From an uncultured Bacilli bacterium (lineage in GTDB: Bacteria; Bacillota_I; Bacilli_A; RF39; UBA660): a DNA stretch of 46,567 nt. The stretch lies in assembly GCA_947623825.1 (NCBI GenBank), contig CANQHQ010000007.1:1-46567 (forward strand). Direction: 5' to 3'. This document shows positions 15,303-23,635 of the stretch, piece after piece (position 1 is the stretch's first letter; the number at the start of each line of letters is the position of its first letter). The position numbers and the translations under genes were made by a program. Under the pieces are notes generated by a model, which ran no database searches, was not told the DNA's origin, and saw only the letters and a program-made list of their open reading frames with translations.

Positions 15303-16445
15303 ATGAAGAAAATCAGTATTTTAGCCTTACATTTAGGTCACGGTGGAATCGAGAAGTGTATTACGAATTTGGCCAATTTGTTATGTCAGGATTATGAGGT
15401 GGAAATTCTTTCTACTTATCATTTGAGTGAACCTGCATTCGATATTGATCCTAGAGTAACTGTGCGTTATTTAATTGAAAAGTATAAACCGAATCGTGAG
15501 GAGTGGAAACAATCTATTCGAAAGTTCAAACCTATTTCTTTTTTAAAAGAGTCTTATAAGGCTCTTTTGGTGTTGTTACTTCGGCGCAGAAAAACAGTGG
15601 AAGCGATCAAACAATGCGATAGTGAAATTATCATTTCTACGAGAGAACTATTTAATTCTTGGTTAGGAAAATATGCCCCTTCCCATGTTTATAAAATTGG
15701 TTGGGAACACAATCATCATCATCAGGATGTTCAATATATTGAAAAGGTAGTTTCTTCTTGTAAAAATTTAGATAGTTTTGTTTTAGTATCTGATTCCCTA
15801 CGTTCTTTTTATAAGAAAGAATTTCGAAAAAGAGGGATGAAATGTAAATGTGTTTATATCCCCAATATGTTGGATTCGATTCCTGAAAAAGTTTCTACTT
15901 TGAAAGAAAAACGTCTGATTTCTATTGGGCGGTTTTCGCCCGAAAAAGGTTTTGTAGATTTAATTGAGGTATTTAAAAAAATTCATGAAAAAGAACCAGA
16001 ATGGAAACTTTGTCTTGTTGGAGATGGGGCCGAGAAAAATAAAATTGTCGATACCATTTATCAATATGGACTTACTAATTTTGTAGAACTTCATGGTTTT
16101 TTACGGAAAGAAAAAGTCGATGAATTGTTGTCTCATTCTTCTATTTATTTGATGACTTCTTATACGGAATCTTTTGGGCTTGTTTTGATTGAAGCCATGT
16201 CTCATGGAATTCCTTGTGTGGCTTTTACTTCTGCGGAAGGTGCGAACGACTTAATCGAACATGAGAAAAATGGATATTTAATTGAAAGCCGAGATTTTGA
16301 TGCGATGGCCAATCAGGTAGTTTCTTTGATAGAGAGTCTTTCTACTAGAAGACAATTGGGGAAAATGGGACGAAAGAAAAGTATGAATTATACAAAGGAC
16401 TGCATTCAAGATAGTTGGCTTCAATTATTAAAGAAGAGGGGATAA
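15303..16445 (+). CDS. Glycosyltransferase family 4
   Basis: A 380-aa GT-B fold glycosyltransferase, first gene of a polysaccharide cluster. The N-terminal lobe opens with ALHLGHGGIEKCITNLANLL, the typical acceptor-side glycine-rich loop of GT4. The C-terminal donor lobe has SIGRFSPEKGFVDLIEVF, LVGDGAEK and the E-x7-E motif (Glu289, Glu297) in ESFGLVLIEAMSHGIP. It should act at the inner membrane face on a lipid-linked sugar; donor and acceptor cannot be told. It is followed after 2 nt by the PssD-like gene. Confidence 0.88.
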   Translation: MKKISILALHLGHGGIEKCITNLANLLCQDYEVEILSTYHLSEPAFDIDPRVTVRYLIEKYKPNREEWKQSIRKFKPISFLKESYKALLVLLLRRRKTVEAIKQCDSEIIISTRELFNSWLGKYAPSHVYKIGWEHNHHHQDVQYIEKVVSSCKNLDSFVLVSDSLRSFYKKEFRKRGMKCKCVYIPNMLDSIPEKVSTLKEKRLISIGRFSPEKGFVDLIEVFKKIHEKEPEWKLCLVGDGAEKNKIVDTIYQYGLTNFVELHGFLRKEKVDELLSHSSIYLMTSYTESFGLVLIEAMSHGIPCVAFTSAEGANDLIEHEKNGYLIESRDFDAMANQVVSLIESLSTRRQLGKMGRKKSMNYTKDCIQDSWLQLLKKRG

Positions 16446-16447
16446 AA

Positions 16448-16927
16448 ATGAAGAAAAAACCTAAGGTCTTATTTATTTCTAGTACCGGCGGTCATTTGAG
16501 TGAATTAATGTGTTTAGAGTCTCTATGGAAAAAATATGATTTTGAAATTATTACGGAGAAAATTGCCTCTAGTTTTTTTCTTGAAAAAAAATATAAAAAT
16601 AAGGTTCATTATTTGATTTATGGAACGAAAGATCATCTTTTCTCTTATCCTTGGAAATTATTAGGAAATTGTTTTAAAAGTCTCTATTATTATTTTCGTT
16701 TTCGTCCTCGTTTTATTGTGACAACCGGGGCTCATACGGCTGGACCGATGTGTTGTATTGGAAAATTGTTTGGTTCTAAAATTATTTATATAGAATCCTT
16801 TGCGAATATTCAGACGAAGACTATTACGGGAAGATTACTTTATCATTTTGCAGATTTGTTCCTTGTTCAATGGGAAAGCATGTTGCAACTGTATCCAGAG
16901 GCTACGTATGGTGGATGGATTTATTAA
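16448..16927 (+). CDS. PssD/Alg14-like membrane anchor subunit of a glycosyltransferase
   Basis: A 159-aa protein. The ATG at 16448 is chosen because GAGGGG lies 7-12 nt upstream; a longer reading would run into the previous gene. It has the Alg14 opening VLFISSTGGHLSEL, then RFIVTTGAHTAGPMCCIGKLFGSKIIYIESFAN and a C-terminal LVQWE. In this family Alg14/PssD recruits the catalytic Alg13/PssE subunit to the membrane to add the second sugar to a polyprenyl-diphosphate sugar. The gene that follows encodes that partner. Confidence 0.85.
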   Translation: MKKKPKVLFISSTGGHLSELMCLESLWKKYDFEIITEKIASSFFLEKKYKNKVHYLIYGTKDHLFSYPWKLLGNCFKSLYYYFRFRPRFIVTTGAHTAGPMCCIGKLFGSKIIYIESFANIQTKTITGRLLYHFADLFLVQWESMLQLYPEATYGGWIY

Positions 16928-16939
16928 AGGGAGGAGTTT

Positions 16940-17797
16940 ATGATTTTAGTTACTTTAGGAACACAAGATAAAAGCTTTGAACGATTGTTGCGGGAAATGG
17001 AACTTTTGATTCAACAAAAAGTGATTCGTGAAGAAGTAGTGGTTCAAGCAGGTTATACGGAGTATTCGAGTCAGTATATGAAAATCGTTGATTTCTTACC
17101 GAAAGAAGAATTGGAAAAATTGCTTTCTTCTTGTCGTTTTCTTATTACCCATGGTGGAGTTGGAAGTATTTTTGATGGACTTTCTCATAAAAAGAAAATC
17201 ATTGCGGTTCCTCGTTTGGCTCAATATAAAGAACATACCAATGATCATCAACTTCAGGTCATCACAGAACTAGGAAAAGAGGGATACCTTCTTCCTTGTT
17301 TTGATGTAAAAGATTTGAAAGCCTGTTTGACGCAATTAAAAAGTTTTGTTCCGAAACCTTATACGGGAAATCATGAATTGATGTTATCAACGATAGATAA
17401 GTTTATTGAGAAAGAAATAGAACATCCAACGAATCGTCAAGGACGGTTTGTTGGCATTACGATCTGTTTTCAAGTTCTCTTTCTTTTGTGTTTCCTTTTC
17501 TTCCAAAGATTTCTTTCTTTGGAATGGGTCAATCATCTTTTGAGTTTTCTTGTTTCTATCGGCTTTCTTTTCTTTTTCCTTACTTGTTTTGGAAAAGAGA
17601 AATTCGATCATATAAAAAAATTATGTCTCTTTGTTTTGATTTCTTATGGTATTCATTTTCTTAGTTTCTTTTTGTTTTCTTCTTTCTCCTTTTGGGGAAG
17701 GTGGATTATCTCTTTTCTTCTTTCTTTTTTCTTTGGGTATATTTGGCTCTTTCTCTTTTGGGGAAATTTGGTCTTTATGAAACAAAGAGCGAAATAA
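16940..17797 (+). CDS. PssE/Alg13-like glycosyltransferase fused to a four-helix membrane domain
   Basis: A 285-aa protein. Residues 1 to about 155 are a complete Alg13/PssE domain: MILVTLGTQDKSFERLL, then ITHGGVGSIFDGL and PRLAQYKEHTNDHQ, the UDP-sugar binding loops. Normal PssE ends near there. Here residues about 168-285 add four strongly hydrophobic helices, with layout and polar loops resembling GtrA-type flippases. The next gene encodes a GtrB-like transferase, the usual partner of GtrA, which supports that reading. The fusion is seen directly; the GtrA assignment is inference. It starts with GGAGG at 16930-16934. Confidence 0.75.
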   Translation: MILVTLGTQDKSFERLLREMELLIQQKVIREEVVVQAGYTEYSSQYMKIVDFLPKEELEKLLSSCRFLITHGGVGSIFDGLSHKKKIIAVPRLAQYKEHTNDHQLQVITELGKEGYLLPCFDVKDLKACLTQLKSFVPKPYTGNHELMLSTIDKFIEKEIEHPTNRQGRFVGITICFQVLFLLCFLFFQRFLSLEWVNHLLSFLVSIGFLFFFLTCFGKEKFDHIKKLCLFVLISYGIHFLSFFLFSSFSFWGRWIISFLLSFFFGYIWLFLFWGNLVFMKQRAK

Positions 17798-17860
17798 GCC
17801 CAATTTCTTTTTTTATTCCGTGTTTTTATGATATGATAATAATAATCATGGAGGTAGTAT

Positions 17861-18838
17861 ATGAAAGTAATATCAATTGTGGTTCCTTGTTATAACGAGG
17901 AGAAGTCTCTTCCTCTTTTTTATGAAGCGGTTGTCAAGGTTGCAGAAGAGATGAAAAAGGATGCGGAGTTCGAATTTGTCTTTGTCAATGATGGTTCGAA
18001 AGACGGGACACTAAACGCATTACGAAAATTAGCCCATCAAGATGAACGGGTGCATTATTTGTCTTTTTCTCGTAATTTTGGAAAAGAAGCAGCCATGTTT
18101 GCAGGGTTAGAAAAAGCATCGGGAGATTATGTGACAACGATGGATGCCGATTTACAAGATCCTCCTTCGTTACTTAAGAAAATGTTTTCTATTTTGGAAG
18201 AAGGAGAATATGATTGTGTTGCCACTCGGAGTACCAATCGAAAAGGGTATTCTTTCTTTCGTAAACTCTTTACTCGATGGTTTTATGCCTTAATTGGAAA
18301 AATGTCAAAGACAGAAATGGTTCCTGGCGCTAGAGACTTTCGTTTAATGACAAGACAGATGGTCGATGCGGTTTTATCGATGCGAGAATACAATCGTTAT
18401 ACAAAGGGATTGTTTAGTTTTGTTGGGTTTGATACGTGTTGGATTGAATTTCAATTGGAAGAAAGAGTGGCAGGAAAGACGAATTTTAATTTACGTAAGT
18501 TATTTGCTTATGCGATTGAAGGAATTGTGGCTTTTTCTACGACACCTCTTGTGTTGGCGGGAATTATTGGCCTTTTCTTCTGTTTCATTGCGGCTATTTT
18601 GATTCTTGTTATTATTGTTAAAACATTGATTTGGGGTGACCCAGTCGATGGTTGGCCAAGCCTTGTTTGTATTTTATTCTTTCTTGGTGGAATTCAATTA
18701 TTTTGTACGGGGATTATCGGAGAGTATTTGGCTAAAACTTATTTAGAAACGAAGCATCGTCCGATTTATATTGTCAAGGAGACAGAAGATAGTTATCGAG
18801 AGAAAAAACATGAAAAGGAAAGAGGAACCGAAGAATGA
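17861..18838 (+). CDS. GtrB/DPM1-like family 2 glycosyltransferase
   Basis: A 325-aa polyprenyl-phosphate sugar transferase. The GT2 domain has SIVVPCYNEEKSLP, FVNDGSKDGT, the SFSRNFGKEAAMFAGL block and the metal-binding TMDADLQDPP. Two C-terminal membrane helices (about 230-262 and 272-298) are standard for GtrB. It probably loads a sugar onto undecaprenyl phosphate for flipping by a GtrA protein, possibly the domain fused to the preceding gene. GGAGGTAG precedes the ATG, and an extended -10 TGATATGAT at 17829-17837 may give it its own promoter. It overlaps galE by 4 nt. Confidence 0.88.
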   Translation: MKVISIVVPCYNEEKSLPLFYEAVVKVAEEMKKDAEFEFVFVNDGSKDGTLNALRKLAHQDERVHYLSFSRNFGKEAAMFAGLEKASGDYVTTMDADLQDPPSLLKKMFSILEEGEYDCVATRSTNRKGYSFFRKLFTRWFYALIGKMSKTEMVPGARDFRLMTRQMVDAVLSMREYNRYTKGLFSFVGFDTCWIEFQLEERVAGKTNFNLRKLFAYAIEGIVAFSTTPLVLAGIIGLFFCFIAAILILVIIVKTLIWGDPVDGWPSLVCILFFLGGIQLFCTGIIGEYLAKTYLETKHRPIYIVKETEDSYREKKHEKERGTEE

Positions 18839-19854
18839 AGATACTCGTTACAGGTGGATGTGGCTTCATTGGGAGCCATACCGTTGTCGAATTGTTAGAA
18901 GCAGGATATGAAGTAGTCGTGATTGATGATTTTTCGAATTCCCGCCGCAGTGTTTTAGATGCCATTCAAGAAATTACAGGGAAAGTTCCTTTCTTTTACG
19001 AAGGGGATGTGAAAAAGAAAGAACTTTTGCGCAAAATTTTTCGAGAACATTCCATCGATGCAGTCATTCATTTTGCGGGGTATAAGGCAGTAGGGGAATC
19101 GGTTCAACAGCCCTTGAAGTATTATGAAAATAATTTGGAATCGACTGTTCATTTATGTGAAGTGATGAGTGAATTTTCTTGTAAGAAATTGGTTTTTTCT
19201 TCTTCCGCTACAGTGTATGGGAGCCCTAAAAGTTTACCTATTAGAGAGGATTTTCCTCTTTCTACTACCAATCCTTATGGAACGACAAAGTTGATGATTG
19301 AAAACATTTTAAGAGATTTGGTCGTGTCGGATTCTCATTGGAGTATTGCGTTACTTCGTTATTTTAATCCGATTGGTTGTCATGCTTCCGGTTTGATTGG
19401 GGAAGATCCGAAAGGAATTCCGAATAATTTAATGCCTTATATCTTAAAGGTTGCGATGGGAGAACTTCCTCATTTGAATGTATTTGGAAATGATTATGAT
19501 ACCAAAGATGGAACCGGTGTCCGTGATTATATTCATGTGGCGGATTTGGCTCGCGGTCACTTAAAAGCCATTGAATATGTGATGAATACGGAAGGAATCG
19601 ATGCCTATAATTTAGGAACAGGAAAAGGGTATAGTGTTTTGGATTTAGTAAAAACCTTTGAAAAAGTAAATCATGTTTCGATTCCGTATGAAATCCGTGC
19701 GAGACGTCCAGGGGATATTGCCATTTGTTATGCCGATCCTAGTTATGCCAAAGAAAAGTTAGGTTGGTGTGCGGAAAAAGATTTGGAAACTATGTGCTTG
19801 GATGCTTATCGCTATGTGGCAAAACAAGCCCATAAGGAGGAGAAGGTGGAATGA
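18835..19854 (+). CDS. galE: UDP-glucose 4-epimerase
   Basis: NAD-dependent short-chain epimerase interconverting UDP-glucose and UDP-galactose, supplying donor sugars to the adjacent glycosyltransferases and the Leloir path. It is 339 aa, typical for GalE. The Rossmann motif is GGCGFIGSHT near the N-terminus, with Ser-x-x-Tyr148-x3-Lys152 catalysis (NPYGTTK), the family strings RYFNPIGCHASG and DGTGVRDYIHVADLA, and GTGKGYSVLDLV. ATGA overlap with the previous gene. Confidence 0.95.
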   Translation: MKILVTGGCGFIGSHTVVELLEAGYEVVVIDDFSNSRRSVLDAIQEITGKVPFFYEGDVKKKELLRKIFREHSIDAVIHFAGYKAVGESVQQPLKYYENNLESTVHLCEVMSEFSCKKLVFSSSATVYGSPKSLPIREDFPLSTTNPYGTTKLMIENILRDLVVSDSHWSIALLRYFNPIGCHASGLIGEDPKGIPNNLMPYILKVAMGELPHLNVFGNDYDTKDGTGVRDYIHVADLARGHLKAIEYVMNTEGIDAYNLGTGKGYSVLDLVKTFEKVNHVSIPYEIRARRPGDIAICYADPSYAKEKLGWCAEKDLETMCLDAYRYVAKQAHKEEKVE

Positions 19855-20087
19855 TGGATTATGTGGTTGTCGAGGATGACAATGGAAAGTTAACCAAAAT
19901 GGAAGCCGTTCTTTCTTTTCATTTGAAAGAATTCCATAATCGTTATTTGATTTATCGTTCGTTAGATAAAGAACATTATTATGTGGCGCGTTGTCATGGC
20001 AATCGCTTTGATACCAATTTGTCTTTGCCTGAACAATTGGTTGCCAATCAAATTTTAGAGGAGGTGAGACAGAGTAATGGAGCATAA
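19851..20087 (+). CDS. Small DUF1292-like protein
   Basis: A 78-aa protein overlapping galE by 4 nt and the next gene by 11 nt. The layout VVVEDDNGKLTKMEAVLSF, then YLIYRS and YYVARCHGNRFD, resembles DUF1292/YrzB-type proteins, whose function is unknown. A second ATG directly follows the first and could be used. No signal peptide or membrane segment. Confidence 0.6.
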   Translation: MMDYVVVEDDNGKLTKMEAVLSFHLKEFHNRYLIYRSLDKEHYYVARCHGNRFDTNLSLPEQLVANQILEEVRQSNGA

Positions 20088-21678
20088 ACTTGAAATTTCT
20101 TCTTCTCATCGAAGATTTCGTTTTTTAAAGAGAGAACGCCATCCACAATATCTTCTTACGACTTTAGGACTAACCGTAGGAATTTCTTTGTTTAGTGGAT
20201 GTGGACTATATCGAGAACCAGAAGTTCGTTCTGACGAGATGGGAACGGAAGTGGATTTGGAAAACGAGGTACCGACGGAGGAAGAATCCTCTTTGGAAAC
20301 GGTATGGGAGGAACCTTCTCATCTTACGGATCCAGCTTCGGAAATCTTTTTTCGAGATGTCGCTATGGAGCGTAGCGTTCGTAACCAATTAGGATTTGTA
20401 TCCGGAGAACCTGTTACGTTGGGTGATTTACAAGAATTGGAAGATTTGGTACTGATTGACGTAGATGAGGATGTTACACTGATTAATGATTGTCCTCATT
20501 TGAAATCCTTACTTTTTTATAATTGTAGTTGTGACTTTTCTACTTTGAAAGAACTTCCTGAACTCAAAAAATTGTCACTATGGTCTGTTGACCTAGATTT
20601 GGATTTCTTAAAACAATATCCTCAATTGGAAGAACTCAGTTTATGGGGTGTTGCTGTTGACAATTTGGATTTCTTAAATGATTTTCCTCATTTGAAGAAA
20701 TTGACTTTGTCCGATTGTAATTATTTGAAGAAATTACCAATTGAAAAATTGAAAACATTGGAAGTATTATCCTTTGAAAACAATGTGGATCAAACCTCGA
20801 TGTTACACTATTTGACGTATCAGGATATTTGTGAATTGGAAGAGGCAGGGGTCGTGATTGATACAGAGATTCCTTTCTCGCATTTCAAGGAATTGGCGTT
20901 TCAACTAGATCAAATTGTCCGTGAATTACCTGTTTCAACCGATAGTACCGATCAAGAAAAATTGGATGCGGTTTTGATTTATGTTTTAGAACATTTAACT
21001 TATGATTATGAAGCGTTACAAGGATCAGAAGATGAAGTTCTCGAAAAATTAAGAGCGTACAATTTTCATACGTTAGAATATGCCCTTGACGAAAATCCGA
21101 ATGCTGTTTGTTGTAATTATGCTTCTTTGGTGGAGGCACTTTCGGCGCGTGTTGGGTTAGAAGCCTATTCTTTAAGGACACCGGAACATGCTTGGAATTT
21201 GGTTCAGGTAGAAGGAGATTATTATCATGTGGATGCAACATGGCTTGATTCTTCTCATGTCGAAACGATTCATCGCAATCTAGGTGTTCCTTCTAGTTCG
21301 AGGGTACCACAGGTCTCTTCTATCGATGCCGCAGAAGCGATTCGGGAAGGATTAGGAGATCAATTAAATTGGTATATGGTTCCTTTAGCAAATCTTACTC
21401 GTTTGGATCCTTCGCATGTTCACGATGAAGGTGCCATTCCTTGTTTTTTAACTTATCGCTTTGTCAATGAAGAAGAGGCGGAGGTCAAATTTAATGGAAA
21501 AACACTATTGATTTCTCTCGGTGCTTTATTTGGTCTTTTTGCGGCGATTAAGATTGCGACTCCTATTGTGAAAGCCATTCATGAGGAACGAAAGAATGAA
21601 CAACAGAAAGATAAATTATGGGATTTAGTGGACGACTATCATCGTTCTTCCAATCGATCTCGATTTGGAAAAAAATAA
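20077..21678 (+). CDS. Membrane protein with leucine-rich repeats and a transglutaminase-like domain
   Basis: A 533-aa predicted surface enzyme. A hydrophobic segment at about 25-41 ends in LFSGC (Cys42), a possible lipobox set unusually far from the N-terminus after a basic stretch. An acidic linker follows. Leucine-rich repeats occupy about 125-250 (LPELKKLSLWSVD, YPQLEELSLWGVA, FPHLKKLTLSDC). A transglutaminase/protease-like core at about 300-390 has an intact triad: Cys345 (CCNYA), His371 (EHAWN), Asp386 (VDATW). A second hydrophobic helix lies at about 475-500 before a basic tail. The triad predicts cysteine-protease or acyl-transfer chemistry on proteins; substrates are unknown. It ends at a strong terminator. 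Confidence 0.75.
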   Translation: MEHKLEISSSHRRFRFLKRERHPQYLLTTLGLTVGISLFSGCGLYREPEVRSDEMGTEVDLENEVPTEEESSLETVWEEPSHLTDPASEIFFRDVAMERSVRNQLGFVSGEPVTLGDLQELEDLVLIDVDEDVTLINDCPHLKSLLFYNCSCDFSTLKELPELKKLSLWSVDLDLDFLKQYPQLEELSLWGVAVDNLDFLNDFPHLKKLTLSDCNYLKKLPIEKLKTLEVLSFENNVDQTSMLHYLTYQDICELEEAGVVIDTEIPFSHFKELAFQLDQIVRELPVSTDSTDQEKLDAVLIYVLEHLTYDYEALQGSEDEVLEKLRAYNFHTLEYALDENPNAVCCNYASLVEALSARVGLEAYSLRTPEHAWNLVQVEGDYYHVDATWLDSSHVETIHRNLGVPSSSRVPQVSSIDAAEAIREGLGDQLNWYMVPLANLTRLDPSHVHDEGAIPCFLTYRFVNEEEAEVKFNGKTLLISLGALFGLFAAIKIATPIVKAIHEERKNEQQKDKLWDLVDDYHRSSNRSRFGKK

Positions 21679-21697
21679 AAATTTTTTTTCTCATATA

Positions 21698-21732
21698 AAC
21701 AAAGGCTTTTGAGCCTTTGTTTGTCTTTTTTG
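21698..21732 (+). terminator. Rho-independent terminator
   Basis: AACAAAGGCT pairs with AGCCTTTGTT across a TTTG loop, followed by TGTCTTTTTT. It closes the galE-to-LRR gene group. Confidence 0.9.
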
Positions 21733-21745
21733 TCCCTTTTTCGGT

Positions 21746-21774
21746 TTGACAAGCCTTTTTTGGGTGTGTATAAT
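21746..21774 (+). promoter_or_regulatory. Consensus promoter of the ankyrin gene
   Basis: TTGACA at 21746-21751, a 17-nt spacer and TATAAT at 21769-21774: a perfect match to the housekeeping sigma consensus. The start is near 21781, with a leader of about 27 nt. Confidence 0.88.
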
Positions 21775-21807
21775 ATTGAACTATCCCGTGTATAAGAGGT
21801 GTTAGAG

Positions 21808-22503
21808 ATGTTTTATGATGAAGCAAAAGCGATGAAAGCAGTGGAGGAAGATCCATCCCTGATCTTTGAGCTCATTAAGGAAGGATTCACTGAGGTTGTC
21901 GATAAAGTGCTTAGGAAGAAACTGGTCGATATCAATACCTGCGATGAATTTGGGAACAGTATTCTTACAAGATTGTTGAGACATGGAGATTACGAATTGG
22001 TATTACGTTATATGGGAAGTAAAGAATGGGACGTGAACCATCAGAATCAGGACGGAAATACATTCGCTCATTACCTTGTTTCTATCAACTATGTGAATGT
22101 TGCTTCGATTATCGCGAAATTGAAAAAGAATAAGAACTTTCTTCCAAATATTAAGAATAATAAGGGTGAAACCATCTTAGATAAATCCATCAATGATTCT
22201 TATATCTATACAACTGTGAAAATACTGGAGGATGAAAGGTTTAATAACATCGATATTCTATCATTTAAGAATTTGTATGAAACTTACATTAAGAGTAGCA
22301 AATACGGGAAGTACTCGAAAGTGACAAATTTAGAAATGATTATCGAAAGTCTAGATGAGAAAGAATTACTACCGAGAATGGAACGACTTCTTCTTTTTAT
22401 CAAAAGTAATTGGGAAGAGATTAAAGAAGAAGTATTGCGAAATCAAAGATCGGTTTGTATGGATAATATCATCAACAACGTATTAAAAGAAAGTAATGCT
22501 TAA
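21808..22503 (+). CDS. Ankyrin-repeat protein
   Basis: A 231-aa cytoplasmic protein with no signal peptide. The ATG at 21808 is chosen because AGAGGTG at 21795-21801 precedes it. Ankyrin-like units are visible: VDINTCDEFGNSILTRLLRHGDYELVLRYM, then WDVNHQNQDGNTFAHYLVSINYVNVASII, then FLPNIKNNKGETILDKSI. The C-terminal 80 residues are helical and charged, with no motif I know. Codons such as CTG, CTC and ATC look commoner than in neighbouring genes. It is a single-gene unit between two terminated or separately started units, with a consensus promoter. The binding partner is unknown. Confidence 0.75.
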   Translation: MFYDEAKAMKAVEEDPSLIFELIKEGFTEVVDKVLRKKLVDINTCDEFGNSILTRLLRHGDYELVLRYMGSKEWDVNHQNQDGNTFAHYLVSINYVNVASIIAKLKKNKNFLPNIKNNKGETILDKSINDSYIYTTVKILEDERFNNIDILSFKNLYETYIKSSKYGKYSKVTNLEMIIESLDEKELLPRMERLLLFIKSNWEEIKEEVLRNQRSVCMDNIINNVLKESNA

Positions 22504-22545
22504 CGTATTATTTTCTTTTTTTGATTCGCAAGGGGAGGAAAACTT

Positions 22546-23550
22546 ATGAAGAATCTCAGTATCATTGTACCTATTTACAATAAGGGGAATGTGTTGGAAA
22601 CATCCCTTGTTTCTTTGTGTCGTTCTCTTCCTAAGAAAACGGAGATTCTTTTAATTGATGATTTTTCTTCGGATCAAAGTGCCTCGATTGCGAAACGACT
22701 TGCCAAAGAAGATGAAAGAATTCGTTCTCTTTCTCATTCCAGAAATCTGGGAGTTTCTTCTACTAGGAATTTAGGGATGAGAGAAGCGAAAGGAGAGTAT
22801 ATTGGTTTTTTTGATGCGGATGATACCGTTTCTTCTTCTTTTTATGAACAATTGTTGGATACTGCTTTCTCTCGGATGAGACATCCCGATGTAGTGGTAG
22901 GAGATTTTGTCTTGGTGAAAGGGGAAGAACGTTCTTCTGATTCGCAGACCCTTTTTTCTTCTGTTCTTCCGATTGGGTTTCAAAGAAAAAAATATTTGAA
23001 GCAGGAAACAAGATCTTGTTGTAATAAAATTTATCGTCGTTCTTTTTTAGAAGGAAAATATTTTCCTGCTTTTTTAGAAGAAGATTTTTATTTTCATTGT
23101 TGGGTCGCAAAGGAGGTTCACTCTTTGATGGAGAATAGAGAAGCCAAGTATTTTTATCATTTAGAAAATCGAGAACAAAGTCTATTGGGGCAATCTTATC
23201 CGTTTGATTTTTGTTCTTCTTTCCTCGATGGTTCGTCTTGGCTTTCTCAAAAGTTTGGAACGCAATCTTCTCTTGCTAAAACGATGCATTCTCTTCAAAG
23301 AGAGATGTGGATATCCGAACTCTATTCTGTATTCAATTGGAACATTTCTCATCAAGAAAAGTGTAGGCTCATTGGAAGTGTACTTCAATATTGTTCAATC
23401 AAAGATCCTTCTTTTTCGATTCCACGTTCTCTTGCTTCTTATTATGATGTTTCTTTTTCGTATGACGGTTCTTCCGAAGTCGAAAACCTTCGTCTTTTAG
23501 AAAATAAAGTAAAAATGCTTACCTCAAAATATCCGAAACGAAACTTTTAA
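22546..23550 (+). CDS. Family 2 glycosyltransferase
   Basis: A 334-aa GT-A enzyme. It has SIIVPIYNKGNVLETSLVSL, LIDDFSSDQS, the HSRNLGVSSTRNLGM block and the metal-binding DADD in YIGFFDADDTVSS, all typical of GT2 enzymes that decorate surface glycans or teichoic acids. No membrane segments. The C-terminal half is less conserved. GGGGAGG stands before the ATG. It is not in an operon with the main polysaccharide cluster but lies 3 kb downstream. Confidence 0.85.
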   Translation: MKNLSIIVPIYNKGNVLETSLVSLCRSLPKKTEILLIDDFSSDQSASIAKRLAKEDERIRSLSHSRNLGVSSTRNLGMREAKGEYIGFFDADDTVSSSFYEQLLDTAFSRMRHPDVVVGDFVLVKGEERSSDSQTLFSSVLPIGFQRKKYLKQETRSCCNKIYRRSFLEGKYFPAFLEEDFYFHCWVAKEVHSLMENREAKYFYHLENREQSLLGQSYPFDFCSSFLDGSSWLSQKFGTQSSLAKTMHSLQREMWISELYSVFNWNISHQEKCRLIGSVLQYCSIKDPSFSIPRSLASYYDVSFSYDGSSEVENLRLLENKVKMLTSKYPKRNF

Positions 23551-23603
23551 AATTCTTCTTCTTAAAAGAAATGAGAAAAAGATTTTCTTCCTGTTGACAG
23601 AGA

Positions 23604-23612
23604 TGATATAAT
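23604..23612 (+). promoter_or_regulatory. Extended -10 of miaB
   Basis: TGATATAAT, an extended -10 with no good -35 at 17 nt. A TTGACA at 23594-23599 is too close to act as its -35. Confidence 0.55.
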
Positions 23613-23635
23613 AGGAAAGGAATTGAGGTGTTCTT

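Noticed and set aside
20885-21241. A 118-aa minus-strand frame opposite the transglutaminase core
   Set aside because: A mirror frame of a conserved catalytic domain without start signals.
23594-23612. TTGACA plus TATAAT before miaB as a standard promoter
   Set aside because: The two elements are only 7 nt apart; only the extended -10 is plausible.
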